A stretch of DNA of 64,000 bases from Candidatus Leptofilum proximum (GCA_016710325.1 JADJXK010000002.1:5580001-5644000), one strand, 5' to 3'; shown: positions 34,327 to 42,776, numbered from the stretch's first letter. The notes: generated from the sequence alone by a model not told the origin. Made by a program: numbers and translations.

Positions 34327-35979
34327 ATGACAAAAGTACTGAAAGTGGCGCTGTTGGGGCCGCTGCAGCTCACAATCGATGATGAACCGTTGATCGGGCT
34401 GGACTCCGGTAAGGCGCAGGCGCTGCTGTGTTACCTGGCGGTCAACGGCCGTCCCCATTCCCGCCACGCCCTGGCCAACCTGCTGTGGGGCGAACTGCCC
34501 GAGTCCGATGCGCGGCGTAACCTGCGCGGCGAGCTGCTAAAGCTGCGGCGGCACGTAGAGCCGTACCTGCAAATCAGCCACCAGACCATTGCCCTGCACC
34601 CCGATGCGCCGGTGTGGGTCGACACGGCCGTTTTCCAACAAACCATCCGCATGGGTGAAAAAGAAGGGGCGGGCTGGCAAACGGCCGTCACCCTCTACCG
34701 CGGCGAATTTTTGCAGGAGTTCTACATCCGCCAGGCGCCCGAGTTTGACAACTGGCTGCAAGAGCAACGCAGCTGGTTCCACAACCAGGCCATCACCGCC
34801 TACGATGCCTGGGCTTCCCACTTGCAGGCAGAGGGGGAATTTGAAGCGGCCGTTCGCCTGACGCGGGAACTCCTGGCATTAGAACCGATCCGCGAAGCCA
34901 GCCATCGCCTGTTGATGCAGCTGTTGGCCAGCTCCGGCCAGCGCCCCGCCGCCCTGCTCCAGTTTGAGCAGTGCCGCAAGCTGCTCGCCGAGGAATTGGG
35001 CGTGGATGTTTCGGCAGAAACGGCCGTGCTGCATGAGCAAATCCGGTCGGGGGAATTTGACAAGGTGACAAGGAGACAAGGTGACAAGGTGACAAGGTGG
35101 CAAGGTGACAAGGTGAAAGAGGTCACCTTGTCACCCGGTCACCCCGCGATGTCCTCATCGCACACCCCTTCACCCCTTCACCCCCTCACCCCTTCACCCT
35201 TCATCGCTGGCCCTCCCATCACCGAACCCACCCACTTCTTCGGGCGCGAGCGAGAGCTCAAACGCCTGGGGATGCTGCTGCGGCAACGGCCGTTGCAAAA
35301 TGCGGCCATCATCGGGCCACGGCGCAGCGGCAAGACATCGCTGCTGCATTATTTGCGGCTGGCCGATTGGCTGCCTCAGGCGCAAAATTACCGCTGGATT
35401 TTTGTGGACTTTCAGGATGCGCGGCTGGGTCGGCAGGAAACCCTGCTGCGCACCCTGCTCACCGAAATGGATTTGGCGGTGCCCGAACCGTGCCATCTAG
35501 AAAGTTTTATGGACGCGGTGAGCGACAATCTGGACCGCCCCACCGTCATTTTGTTTGACGAGCTGGGCGTGGCCCTGACGCGCTATCCCGAACTGGACGA
35601 TGCATTTTGGGAAAGCCTGCGCTCCCTGGCGACCAACCAGGTGGATGGCAACCTCGGTTTTGTGCTGTCCAGCGCCCAACCGCCGGACGTGCTGGCCCAG
35701 CATCAGGGGATGGGTTCGCCCTTTTTTAATATTTTTGGCTATACGGCCGTTCTCGGCCCACTCTCCGAAGAAGGCGCACGCGCCCTCATCGCCACCTCAC
35801 CGATCAAGTTTGCTGCCCGGGACGTGGAATGGATTCTGGCGGAGAGCGGCCGTTGGCCCATGCCGCTGCAAATTCTCTGCCGCGAGCGGCTGCTTAGCCT
35901 CAGCGAAGGCGAAACCGGCGACGACTGGCGCGAAGAAGCCCTACGGCAGTTGGAACCGCTGCGCCGTATGGAAAAGTAG
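34327..35979 (+). CDS. SARP-type (BTAD) transcriptional regulator with C-terminal ATPase domain
   Basis: 550 aa. Residues 1-95 form an OmpR-like winged helix (KVALLGPLQLTIDD; RHALANLLWGELPESDARRNL). Residues 100-245 are a bacterial transcriptional-activator TPR domain (EAAVRLTRELLALEPIREAS). A linker (about 245-297) is encoded by a GACAAGGT tandem-word hairpin and a CACCCCTT-type tract. The ATPase (about 298-545) has FFGRERELKRL, Walker A GPRRSGKTS (about 330-338) and Walker B TVILFDELG (about 407). Likely a signal-responsive activator in which the ATPase acts as a switch. The next gene encodes a related ATPase on a membrane protein. Confidence 0.86.
   Translation: MTKVLKVALLGPLQLTIDDEPLIGLDSGKAQALLCYLAVNGRPHSRHALANLLWGELPESDARRNLRGELLKLRRHVEPYLQISHQTIALHPDAPVWVDTAVFQQTIRMGEKEGAGWQTAVTLYRGEFLQEFYIRQAPEFDNWLQEQRSWFHNQAITAYDAWASHLQAEGEFEAAVRLTRELLALEPIREASHRLLMQLLASSGQRPAALLQFEQCRKLLAEELGVDVSAETAVLHEQIRSGEFDKVTRRQGDKVTRWQGDKVKEVTLSPGHPAMSSSHTPSPLHPLTPSPFIAGPPITEPTHFFGRERELKRLGMLLRQRPLQNAAIIGPRRSGKTSLLHYLRLADWLPQAQNYRWIFVDFQDARLGRQETLLRTLLTEMDLAVPEPCHLESFMDAVSDNLDRPTVILFDELGVALTRYPELDDAFWESLRSLATNQVDGNLGFVLSSAQPPDVLAQHQGMGSPFFNIFGYTAVLGPLSEEGARALIATSPIKFAARDVEWILAESGRWPMPLQILCRERLLSLSEGETGDDWREEALRQLEPLRRMEK
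35059..35143. repeat. Tandem-word hairpin, GACAAGGT family, inside the SARP coding sequence
   Basis: Seven or so near-copies of GACAAGGT (35059-35116) are followed by the complementary GGTCACCTTGTCACC (35121-35135) and a further GGTCACC. It is in frame with the SARP gene and encodes the linker FDKVTRRQGDKVTRWQGDKV. A separate pyrimidine-rich tract of CACCCCTT words follows at 35161-35205. Confidence 0.85.
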
Positions 35980-36006
35980 GTATGGATTTGATTCCGTTAG
36001 GAGAAA

Positions 36007-36066
36007 GTGAAACGTGAAACGTGAAACGTGACAGGATTTTTTACGTTTCACGTGTCACGTTTCACG
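36007..36066. repeat. Tandem-word hairpin, GTGAAACGTGA family, copy 3
   Basis: Left arm with three GTGAAAC words (36007-36031), loop ACAGGATTTTTT, right arm ACGTTTCACGTGTCACGTTT (from 36043). It separates the SARP gene from the membrane ATPase gene and supplies a spurious upstream GTG start for the latter. Confidence 0.88.
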
Positions 36067-36075
36067 CTGTGCCGC

Positions 36076-38826
36076 ATGAACGACACCCTCCGCAACCGCT
36101 ACACCGACGCCCCGATGCTGACCGGCAACCTGCTGACCGGAAGCGTGCGCTTATTGTTCTGGCTCTTTTTTCATCCCTCGGCGTGGCGCAACCACCTCAA
36201 GCGGATCGACAGCACGCTGTCGCCCTACTTTAGCCTGGCCGATTTGCAGCGGCGGCAGTGGACAAACACGGCCGTTCTCCGCTTCCTTCTCATGACCTTT
36301 TTTGCCTGGCCGCTGCTCACTGGTTTACTGCTGGGGCTGGTGCTCTGGCTGCTCAACCTGCCCACGACGGCGCTGCTGCTGGGCGTCATGCTGGGCATCG
36401 CCGTGGGGCTGATTGTGGGGCTGGCCGCCAGCATTGCGGGCAGCGTGGCGATTGGCGTGACGGTGGGCATGGCCACCGGCTTTAGTCTGGGGCTGGGCGG
36501 CGCCCTGCTGCTGCGCGCCGCGGGGGATTTGGTGCTGGGCGGTGCGCCTGTGCCCTTGGAAATCGCCATCAGCAGCCTGATTGGGGCCACGAGCGGGCTG
36601 GCTGGCGGGCTGGCCTATGGCGTCGGCGTGGGCGTGACGCGGGAGGAGATGGTGCAGGAAGCGGCCTCCGTCTCCGTTTTGCGGCAGGTGAGCGGCATGG
36701 TCGTGGGCATCCTCATCGGGCTGGCGGCGGGTTTTTTGGCGCGATTTTTGGAAGGCAGCTGGGCGACAGCGCTGCTGGCGGCGCTGCCGTTTGGCGTGGC
36801 CGTGGGCTGGCGCAGCCAGAGCTGGCGGCGGGGCTTGGTGGCGGGGGTGTTGGTGGGAACGGCCGTCTGGCTGGCGGGTGGCGTTCCTTCGGCGTCGGCG
36901 GTGGGCGGCCTGGTCCAGGCGCTGGCGTTTGTCGCTTTTGTGGCGGCGCTGTTTGCCCTGCCCTACGTGCTGGCCGAGAAAATTGCGGGCACCTGGGCAG
37001 GCGGATTGGCCGGGGCGCTGGGCAGCGGCGCGGGGCTGTTCCTCTTTGCCACCGACGGCGCATCGTACGGCCCGTTTTTGTCATTTGGCCTGGCCGGGAT
37101 TCTGCTGGGGCTCACGCTGGCCTGGTGGCGGCCCGTCCTGCTTTACCCATTTTTGCTCATCTGGAATCGCATTTTGTATCAGCTGGATGTGCAGCGGGCG
37201 GATGATGGGGCGAAACGGCCGCTCCTGCGCTGGCACTCTGCCTTTTGGGACGAATTTCAACGCCTGCCGCTTCTCAATTTGGACGCCCACCTGCTGCTAA
37301 CCATCCACAAAAACCTGGCCGAGGGGCGCACGGCGATGGCCTACCTCACCGGCACCCGGCAGCGCTGGGCAGCCCAATCGGCCCAGATTGAACTGGATGC
37401 GCGGCAGTTGGAATGGTGCGAAACGGCCGTGCACATCGCCGAGGTGCATCCCGGGCTGGCGGCGGGCGATCTGGTTGGCCCGGCCAGCGCTCTGCTGCGC
37501 AGCTTCAGCCGCCTCAGCACCGACGTGGCCGCCGCCTTGCAGCAGGAGAGCGCCTACAACCAGCGCCTCGCCCTGCACGCCGTCGAGGATCGGCTGGATG
37601 GGCTTCTTCGAGAGTTAACTCGAAGCAATGAGCCCTACGCCGCCCGCTTCCGCCCGATTGCCGCGAACTGGCGGCACATCATCGGCGAGAAGGGGGCGCG
37701 GCTGGCCGAGGAGGCGGAGCTGCGCCAGGAGATTGACAGCCCGTACATCATTGGCGTGCCGCTGACGGAGAAGCAGGCGATTTTCATCGGGCGGCAGGAT
37801 GTGAGCAGCCGGATCGAGCAGCTTTTGCTGGACCGCCGCCAGCCGCCGCTGCTGCTTTACGGCCAGCGGCGCGTGGGCAAAACGTCGCTGCTCAATAATT
37901 TGGGGCGGCTGCTGCCCAGCAGCATTGTGCCCCTGTTTGTCGATTTGCAAGGGCCAGCTTCGCGGGCGCAAGATGAGGCGGGCTTTTTGTACAACGTGGC
38001 GCGCAGCATGGTGCAGTCGGCCAAACGGCAGCGGGGTTTGGCGTTGCCAACCCTTAGCCGTGAGCAGCTGCACGACGACCCGTTCACCCGCTTTGACGAG
38101 TGGCTGGACGAGGTGGAGGCGGCGCTGGGCGGGCAAACGGCGCTGCTGATGCTGGACGAGTTCGAGGCACTGGAGCGGGTGCTGGCCTTGCAGCGTTTTG
38201 ATGAAGAGATTGTGCTGGGGATGCTGCGCCATCTCATCCAGCACCGGCCCAAATTTAAGGTACTGCTTTCTGGCTCGCACACGCTGGCGGAATTTTCGCG
38301 CTGGTCCAGCTATTTGATCAACGTGCAGGTGGTGCACATCGGCTACTTGCACCCGGACGAGGCGCGGCAGCTGGTGGAAACACCGGTGCAGCACTTTGCC
38401 CTGCGCTACGAACCGGCCGCCAGCCAGCGCGTGCTGGACCTGACGCGGGGACATCCGTTCCTGGTACAGCTGCTTTGTGCCGAGATTGTGGCGCTGAAAA
38501 ACGAGCAGCCCCCGGCGCAGCGGCGGTTGGCGACGGTGGGGGATGTGGAAACGGCCGTGCCTGAAGCGCTCATCCACGGCAGCTTCTTCTTCGCCGACAT
38601 GCGCAACCAGACAGATGAGGTGGGGGGGCAGGTGCTGCATCTGCTGGCCAAAGCTGGCGAAAAGCAAGCGCTTTCGCGTAGCGAGCTAGAGGGGGCGATG
38701 GGCGGCGTGGAGCTCAACCAAACCCTCACCCAGCTCCAGCAGCGCGAACTCATCGAGCCACACGGCGATGGCCTGCGCTTTCAGATTGAGTTAGTGCGTC
38801 GTTGGTTTGTGGAGCACAAAGATTGA
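36076..38826 (+). CDS. Polytopic membrane protein with C-terminal STAND-like ATPase
   Basis: 916 aa from the ATG at 36076; an upstream GTG reads only hairpin sequence. Residues about 65-355 contain around 10 Gly/Ala-rich membrane segments. A cytoplasmic region follows, then an ATPase (about 560-830): FIGRQDVSSRIEQLL, Walker A GQRRVGKTSLLNN (about 596-604), Walker B ALLMLDEFEALE (about 690) and sensor-like LLSGSHTLAEF. A winged-helix-like tail follows (LSRSELEGAMGGVELNQTL). The ATPase belongs to the same family as that of the preceding SARP protein (RxGKTSLL, DE). Suggested role: membrane sensor partnered with the SARP regulator. No known system of this exact make-up comes to mind. Confidence 0.78.
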   Translation: MNDTLRNRYTDAPMLTGNLLTGSVRLLFWLFFHPSAWRNHLKRIDSTLSPYFSLADLQRRQWTNTAVLRFLLMTFFAWPLLTGLLLGLVLWLLNLPTTALLLGVMLGIAVGLIVGLAASIAGSVAIGVTVGMATGFSLGLGGALLLRAAGDLVLGGAPVPLEIAISSLIGATSGLAGGLAYGVGVGVTREEMVQEAASVSVLRQVSGMVVGILIGLAAGFLARFLEGSWATALLAALPFGVAVGWRSQSWRRGLVAGVLVGTAVWLAGGVPSASAVGGLVQALAFVAFVAALFALPYVLAEKIAGTWAGGLAGALGSGAGLFLFATDGASYGPFLSFGLAGILLGLTLAWWRPVLLYPFLLIWNRILYQLDVQRADDGAKRPLLRWHSAFWDEFQRLPLLNLDAHLLLTIHKNLAEGRTAMAYLTGTRQRWAAQSAQIELDARQLEWCETAVHIAEVHPGLAAGDLVGPASALLRSFSRLSTDVAAALQQESAYNQRLALHAVEDRLDGLLRELTRSNEPYAARFRPIAANWRHIIGEKGARLAEEAELRQEIDSPYIIGVPLTEKQAIFIGRQDVSSRIEQLLLDRRQPPLLLYGQRRVGKTSLLNNLGRLLPSSIVPLFVDLQGPASRAQDEAGFLYNVARSMVQSAKRQRGLALPTLSREQLHDDPFTRFDEWLDEVEAALGGQTALLMLDEFEALERVLALQRFDEEIVLGMLRHLIQHRPKFKVLLSGSHTLAEFSRWSSYLINVQVVHIGYLHPDEARQLVETPVQHFALRYEPAASQRVLDLTRGHPFLVQLLCAEIVALKNEQPPAQRRLATVGDVETAVPEALIHGSFFFADMRNQTDEVGGQVLHLLAKAGEKQALSRSELEGAMGGVELNQTLTQLQQRELIEPHGDGLRFQIELVRRWFVEHKD

Positions 38827-38850
38827 CTTGTGGCTACATGTAGCTACAAT
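38823..38850 (+). promoter_or_regulatory. Promoter and palindromic operator of the toxin-antitoxin operon
   Basis: TTGACT (38823-38828), 16-bp spacer, TACAAT (38845-38850). A 22-bp palindrome with one mismatched pair, core CTACATGTAG, spans 38828-38849 and so covers the spacer and -10. Phd/YefM antitoxins repress their own operon through such palindromes. The -35 overlaps the stop codon of the preceding gene. Confidence 0.75.
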
Positions 38851-38862
38851 TTTACTAGCGGG

Positions 38863-38922
38863 AAGACCCCAAGGGTTTTCCTAAAAGTGGTTGCAGTTAT
38901 GCTCGGCAAACTCTTGGGGTTT
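38863..38922. repeat. Imperfect inverted repeat in the antitoxin leader
   Basis: AAGACCCCAAGGGTTTT (38863-38879) and AAACTCTTGGGGTTT (about 38909-38923) can pair. The word is related to the inverted repeat at 6648-6708. Confidence 0.55.
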
Positions 38923-38937
38923 GCAATGGAGGCAAGA

Positions 38938-39228
38938 ATGGCGAAGAAAATTGGGGTGCGGGAATTGAAGAATAACGCCTCGAAGATCGTGCGGGCGGTG
39001 CGGGAAGAAGGGGCTGAGTACGTGGTGACGCTGCATGGGGAGCCGGTGGCGGTGTTACGGCCGTTAACCGAAGAACCAGCGCAGCAGGAACTAGATGCCG
39101 AAATTGCAGCCGAAATTGCCGAAATGAAACAGTTGGCTAAAGAAATTGCCGCTGGTTGGAAATCGGAAAAAAGCGGGCTGGAAATTTTGGAAGAAGACCG
39201 CCAGGCATCTTTTGAGCGATTGTTATGA
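38938..39228 (+). CDS. Phd/YefM-family antitoxin
   Basis: A 96-aa antitoxin. The N-terminus KKIGVRELKNNASKIVRAV is the Phd/YefM DNA-binding and dimerisation fold (VxELKxxxSxxLxxV), with VTLHGEPVAVLRPL closing it. The C-terminal half is acidic and helical, as expected for the segment that wraps the toxin. I chose the ATG at 38938, which has GGAGG at 38928-38932. Its stop overlaps the toxin start (ATGA). Confidence 0.9.
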   Translation: MAKKIGVRELKNNASKIVRAVREEGAEYVVTLHGEPVAVLRPLTEEPAQQELDAEIAAEIAEMKQLAKEIAAGWKSEKSGLEILEEDRQASFERLL

Positions 39229-39629
39229 CCGTTATTGATGCCAGCGTCTACATCGCCCTCATGAACGAAGATGAACCCGGTTTTGCCGCGAGTTGGCAAT
39301 GGTTGCTCACTGTGCAAGGTAATCGAGAACGGCTTGCTGCACCTGTGATCATGATGGCAGAAGCTGCTGCGGCAATCAGTCGTGGCAAAGAGGATGTTGT
39401 TCATGCTCGAAGGGTCATTCGACGTTTACAGCAGTCCAGGCTGATTGAATTATGGCCTGTCTCCCTTGAGTTAGCTGAACGGGCTGCTGAAATTGCTGCG
39501 GAACATCGCATTCGTGGCTGCGATGCGGTGTATGTGGCCCTGGCGGAGCAGTTGGGTACCGAGTTGGTCTCGCTGGATCAGCAGCAGTTGGAAAGGGCAA
39601 CGGCCGTCATTCCCACCCACCAGCCCTGA
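39225..39629 (+). CDS. PIN-domain toxin (VapC family)
   Basis: A 134-aa PIN-domain ribonuclease. Acidic residues expected at the Mg site are present: D5 in TVIDASVYIALM, E in VIMMAEAAAA, D in IRGCDAVYVALA and D in ELVSLDQQ. VapC toxins usually cleave tRNA or rRNA; the target is not predictable. The ATGA overlap with the antitoxin stop gives tight coupling. Confidence 0.9.
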   Translation: MTVIDASVYIALMNEDEPGFAASWQWLLTVQGNRERLAAPVIMMAEAAAAISRGKEDVVHARRVIRRLQQSRLIELWPVSLELAERAAEIAAEHRIRGCDAVYVALAEQLGTELVSLDQQQLERATAVIPTHQP

Positions 39630-39696
39630 TTTTTGGAACGGCCGTTTTTGTTGTACCATTCCCCTAACCTGAATCAACAAGAATCAAACAGGATTT

Positions 39697-39725
39697 AATC
39701 CGCGTTCATCCGCGTGAATCCGCGT
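39697..39725. repeat. Tandem ATCCGCGT words upstream of the E1 gene
   Basis: Three copies of ATCCGCGT with 2-nt variable joints, AATCCGCGTTC, ATCCGCGTGA and ATCCGCGT. No opposing arm. It ends about 10 nt before the ribosome site of the following gene. Confidence 0.7.
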
Positions 39726-39749
39726 CCCATTTCCCGAAGGAGAACCCAC

Positions 39750-41810
39750 TTGAACGAGCTGCACCCCGCATTTGATTGGCAAGAAGTCGCCCGGCTGGCA
39801 TTGGCCTCCCGCATTTTGGACGAAATGGAAGAAAACGAGCTCACCCCGCAAGGATTGGTCACCTACCAATTCTCGGCGCGCGGGCATGAGCTGGGCCAAC
39901 TGCTCCTCAGCCAGCTGTTGGGCCGGCCGCACGACGCCGCCAGCGCCTACTATCGCTCACGGCCGTTTTTGCTCGGCTCAGGTCTGACGTTGACCGAAGC
40001 ATTGGCCTCCGACATGGCGCGCACGGGCAGCCTGAGCGGCGGGCGCGACGTCGGTGTGGTGTTCCATTTGCCGAGGCGCAAGCGCGCCCTGGTGCTGCCT
40101 ATGTCTGGGGATGTGGGCTCGCAGTACACCCCGGCGGTGGGCTGGGCACAAGCCATTCGCTACCATAAGGAGACGCTCAAAACGGCCGATGTCGATGACA
40201 GCATTGCCGTGGTGTTTGGCGGCGATGGCTCCGTAGCCACCAACGGCTTCTGGAGTGCGCTGACCATCGCTACCACGCTGGAACTGCCCCTGCTGTTTGT
40301 CATCGAAGACAATGGCTATGCCATCTCCGTGAAAGGTCCGGCCCAAACGCCGGGCAGCAACATTGCCGCTAACCTGGCCTCGTTTAAGAACCTGGTAATC
40401 TGGGACGGCAGTGGAACCAATCCGGCGGAAACGGCCGAACTGGTGCACACGGCCGTGCGCGAAGTGCGTGGCGGTAACGGCCCCGGTCTGCTGCGCCTTA
40501 CTGTGCCCCGGCTCTCCGGCCACTCAAGCGTAGACAACCAGGCGTACAAGGAAAAAGAAGAGCTGGCGCAGGAGTGGCAGCAGGACCCAATCACCCATCT
40601 CCATGACTACCTGGTGCCTGCGCTGATGCGTGAAAATGAGTGGGAGAATTTGCGCAACCAGGCCAAACGCGACGTGACCCGGGCGCGAGATGAGGCGATG
40701 AAGCAGCCGCAGGGTGATCCAACTACGGTGACAAAATACGTTTTTTCCGACCCGGAACGGCCGCAGGAAGTGGGCGGCCTGGTAGCGGCTGGAATTGATC
40801 TGCCGGGTGGAACGGCCGTACCCAACCCGCCCGACCCGCGCCGCATCAACATGATTGAGGCAATCCGGCGCACGCTGGATGTGGAGCTGGCGCTGAATCC
40901 GCGCCTGCTGGTATTTGGCGAGGATGTCGGCCTGAAAGGCGGCGTTCATGCTGCCACGCTGGGGCTGCAAAGCAAATACGGCGAGGACCGCGTTTTCGAC
41001 ACCAGCCTGAACGAGGAAGGCATCATTGGCCGCGCGGTGGGCATGGCGTATGCGGGCCTGGTGCCGGTGCCGGAAATTCAGTTCCGCAAATATGCCGACC
41101 CGGCGACGGAATCGATCAACAACTGCGGCACGGTGCGCTGGCGGACCAACGGCCGTTTTGCCTCTCCCATCATCATTCGTATCCCCGGCGGCTACCGCAA
41201 GATTGGCGACCCGTGGCACAGCGTCACCAGCGAGGTGATTTTTGCCCACCAGCCGGGGCTGCTTTTTGCCGCGCCGTCCAACGCCGAGGATGCGGTGGGC
41301 CTGCTGCGCACGGCCATGCGTGGCAATGATCCGGTCATCTTTTTTGAGCATCGGGCGATGCTGGACGCGGGTTGGGCCAGACGGCCGTATCCCGGCGACG
41401 ACTTCCTGCTCCCCTTTGGCCAGGGCAAAATAACCACCGAGGGCGACGATCTGACGATTGTGACCTGGGGTGCGATGGTGGAGCGCTGCGAACGGGCGGC
41501 GCAGGCGTTGGACGCCAGCATCGAAATCATCGATCTGCGCACGCTGGTGCCCTGGGACAAAGAGATGGTGCTGACCTCCGTGCAAAAAACATCCCGCTGC
41601 CTGGTGGTGCATGAAGACATCGGCCTGGGTGGCTTTGGCGCGGAGATTGTGGCCACGATTGTGGCCGAAGCTTTCCTGGATCTGGATGCGCCGGTCGAAC
41701 GTGTCACCGCCCCCCCCGCGCCGGTGCCCTTCAGCACCTCGCTGATGGAGGGCGTGGTGCCCACAGTGGATCTTATCCGGCAGAAAATTGAGGATTTGTT
41801 GGCGTTTTAG
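39750..41810 (+). CDS. Thiamine-dependent 2-oxoacid dehydrogenase E1, fused alpha and beta subunits
   Basis: 686 aa from the TTG at 39750, which follows GAAGGAG at good spacing. The alpha half (about 1-330) has the ThDP motif VVFGGDGSVATNGFW with VIEDNGYAISV. The beta half (about 370-686) has LVFGEDVGLKGGVHAAT, DTSLNEEGIIGRAVGMAYAG and the transketolase C-terminal domain (VVHEDIGLGGFGAEI). The layout fits branched-chain or pyruvate-type E1. No E2 or E3 genes are adjacent, so partners must be elsewhere. Substrate unknown. Confidence 0.88.
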   Translation: MNELHPAFDWQEVARLALASRILDEMEENELTPQGLVTYQFSARGHELGQLLLSQLLGRPHDAASAYYRSRPFLLGSGLTLTEALASDMARTGSLSGGRDVGVVFHLPRRKRALVLPMSGDVGSQYTPAVGWAQAIRYHKETLKTADVDDSIAVVFGGDGSVATNGFWSALTIATTLELPLLFVIEDNGYAISVKGPAQTPGSNIAANLASFKNLVIWDGSGTNPAETAELVHTAVREVRGGNGPGLLRLTVPRLSGHSSVDNQAYKEKEELAQEWQQDPITHLHDYLVPALMRENEWENLRNQAKRDVTRARDEAMKQPQGDPTTVTKYVFSDPERPQEVGGLVAAGIDLPGGTAVPNPPDPRRINMIEAIRRTLDVELALNPRLLVFGEDVGLKGGVHAATLGLQSKYGEDRVFDTSLNEEGIIGRAVGMAYAGLVPVPEIQFRKYADPATESINNCGTVRWRTNGRFASPIIIRIPGGYRKIGDPWHSVTSEVIFAHQPGLLFAAPSNAEDAVGLLRTAMRGNDPVIFFEHRAMLDAGWARRPYPGDDFLLPFGQGKITTEGDDLTIVTWGAMVERCERAAQALDASIEIIDLRTLVPWDKEMVLTSVQKTSRCLVVHEDIGLGGFGAEIVATIVAEAFLDLDAPVERVTAPPAPVPFSTSLMEGVVPTVDLIRQKIEDLLAF

Positions 41811-41828
41811 ACTACTTGGCAGGCCCTT

Positions 41829-41996
41829 TCATGAGGCAAATTGGTAAACAGGTGTGAGAAGTTGGCGCTGGGGTTGTTTTTTTTCCCAGATAATTTTTTG
41901 AAGTTGCTCAATTGTATCGGGTGAAAAAAGTTGCTCACCGGTTTCTACGTTGACGCGCGCAGGTACGTTTTCAATGATAGGAAATTTATGGCTCAA
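41829..41996 (-). pseudogene. Possible remnant of a small YgiT-like antitoxin
   Basis: A 55-codon frame that could begin at a TTG overlapping cmoA but lacks a ribosome site. The end, FPIIENVPARVNVETGEQLF then SPDTIEQLQKIIWE and VYQFAS, resembles the C-terminal part of YgiT-type small antitoxins (NVPAxVCxxCGE...). The two cysteines expected in the CxxCG motif read as N and T. Either a degraded gene or a zinc-free variant. Assigned from memory of the family pattern; moderate to low confidence. Confidence 0.35.
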
Positions 41997-42716
41997 GATA
42001 ATCTGTATGCCAGCCAGAAAAATATAGTGGCGCCATTTGAGTTTGATGAAGCGGTGGTGGCCGTTTTCCCGGACATGATTGAACGGTCGGTGCCGGGTTA
42101 CACGCTGCTGCTGCCGCTGATTGGGCAGATTGCCAGCCGGTATGCCCAGCCGCACAGCCGCTGCTACGATTTGGGCTGCTCGCTCGGCGCGGTGACGCTG
42201 GCCCTGCGCCAGCAAATTCAGCAGCCGGGGTGCCGCATCACGGCCGTTGACAACTCCCCCGCCATGATTGAGAAGTGTAGGGAAATAATCGGCCGTTCCG
42301 GCCCAGGCCTGCCCGTTGACCTGGTCGAAGCCGATATTTGCCAGATTCCCATCCGCAATGCCTCGGTGGTGGTGCTGAACTTCACCTTCCAGTTTGTGCC
42401 GCCCGCCCAACGTGATGAGCTCATCCAGCGTATTTACGATGGCCTGCGCCCCGGCGGCACACTGATTCTGTCGGAAAAGGTCATTTTTGAGCCGCCGGAA
42501 CTGGATGCCCTACTGGTGACGCTGCACCACGACTTCAAGCGGGCCAACGGCTACAGCGACCTGGAGATCAGCCAGAAGCGCACCGCCCTGGAAAACGTGC
42601 TCGTCTCCGAGACCGTGCCGCAGCACCAGGCCCGGCTGCGGCAAGCAGGTTTCACCTCCGCCGATTTGTGGTTTCAGGCGTTTAACTTTGTTTCGCTGCT
42701 GGCGGTGAAAGAGTAA
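41988..42716 (+). CDS. cmoA: tRNA (cmo5U34) carboxy-S-adenosylmethionine synthase CmoA
   Basis: 242 aa. CmoA converts SAM and prephenate to carboxy-SAM, used to make 5-carboxymethoxyuridine at the wobble position of tRNA. Fits: FDEAVVAVFPDMIERSVPGY, the SAM motif CYDLGCSLGAVTLAL, VDNSPAMIEKC and VVVLNFTFQFVPPAQR. I chose the ATG at 41988; upstream codons lack conservation. Its stop codon lies in a GTAATTAG tandem-word repeat. cmoB lies downstream behind an IS element, which supports the assignment. Confidence 0.9.
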   Translation: MAQDNLYASQKNIVAPFEFDEAVVAVFPDMIERSVPGYTLLLPLIGQIASRYAQPHSRCYDLGCSLGAVTLALRQQIQQPGCRITAVDNSPAMIEKCREIIGRSGPGLPVDLVEADICQIPIRNASVVVLNFTFQFVPPAQRDELIQRIYDGLRPGGTLILSEKVIFEPPELDALLVTLHHDFKRANGYSDLEISQKRTALENVLVSETVPQHQARLRQAGFTSADLWFQAFNFVSLLAVKE

Positions 42717-42735
42717 TTAGGTAATTGGGTAATTA
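42711..42735. repeat. Left arm of a GTAATTGG tandem-word hairpin, split from its right arm by an IS
   Basis: GAGTAATTAGGTAATTGGGT followed by AATTA. The first TAA is the cmoA stop. The matching right arm lies at 44103-44147 on the far side of the ISAzo13-family element. Confidence 0.85.
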
Positions 42736-42776
42736 GGGTTCAATCAAAAATAACTTTGGACATTAACAATCGAATA

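Noticed and set aside
35059..35143. CRISPR-like array
   Set aside because: Repeats are contiguous words without unique spacers and with an opposing arm; no cas genes in the window.
36028..36075. Upstream GTG start for the membrane ATPase
   Set aside because: The 16 added codons come entirely from the GTGAAAC hairpin.
37615..38667. A 350-codon open frame on the minus strand
   Set aside because: It is antisense to the ATPase half of the membrane protein, has no domain motif, and is explained by high GC in the real gene.
40524..41612. A 362-codon minus-strand frame
   Set aside because: Antisense to the E1 beta half, low-complexity His/Arg composition, no ribosome site.
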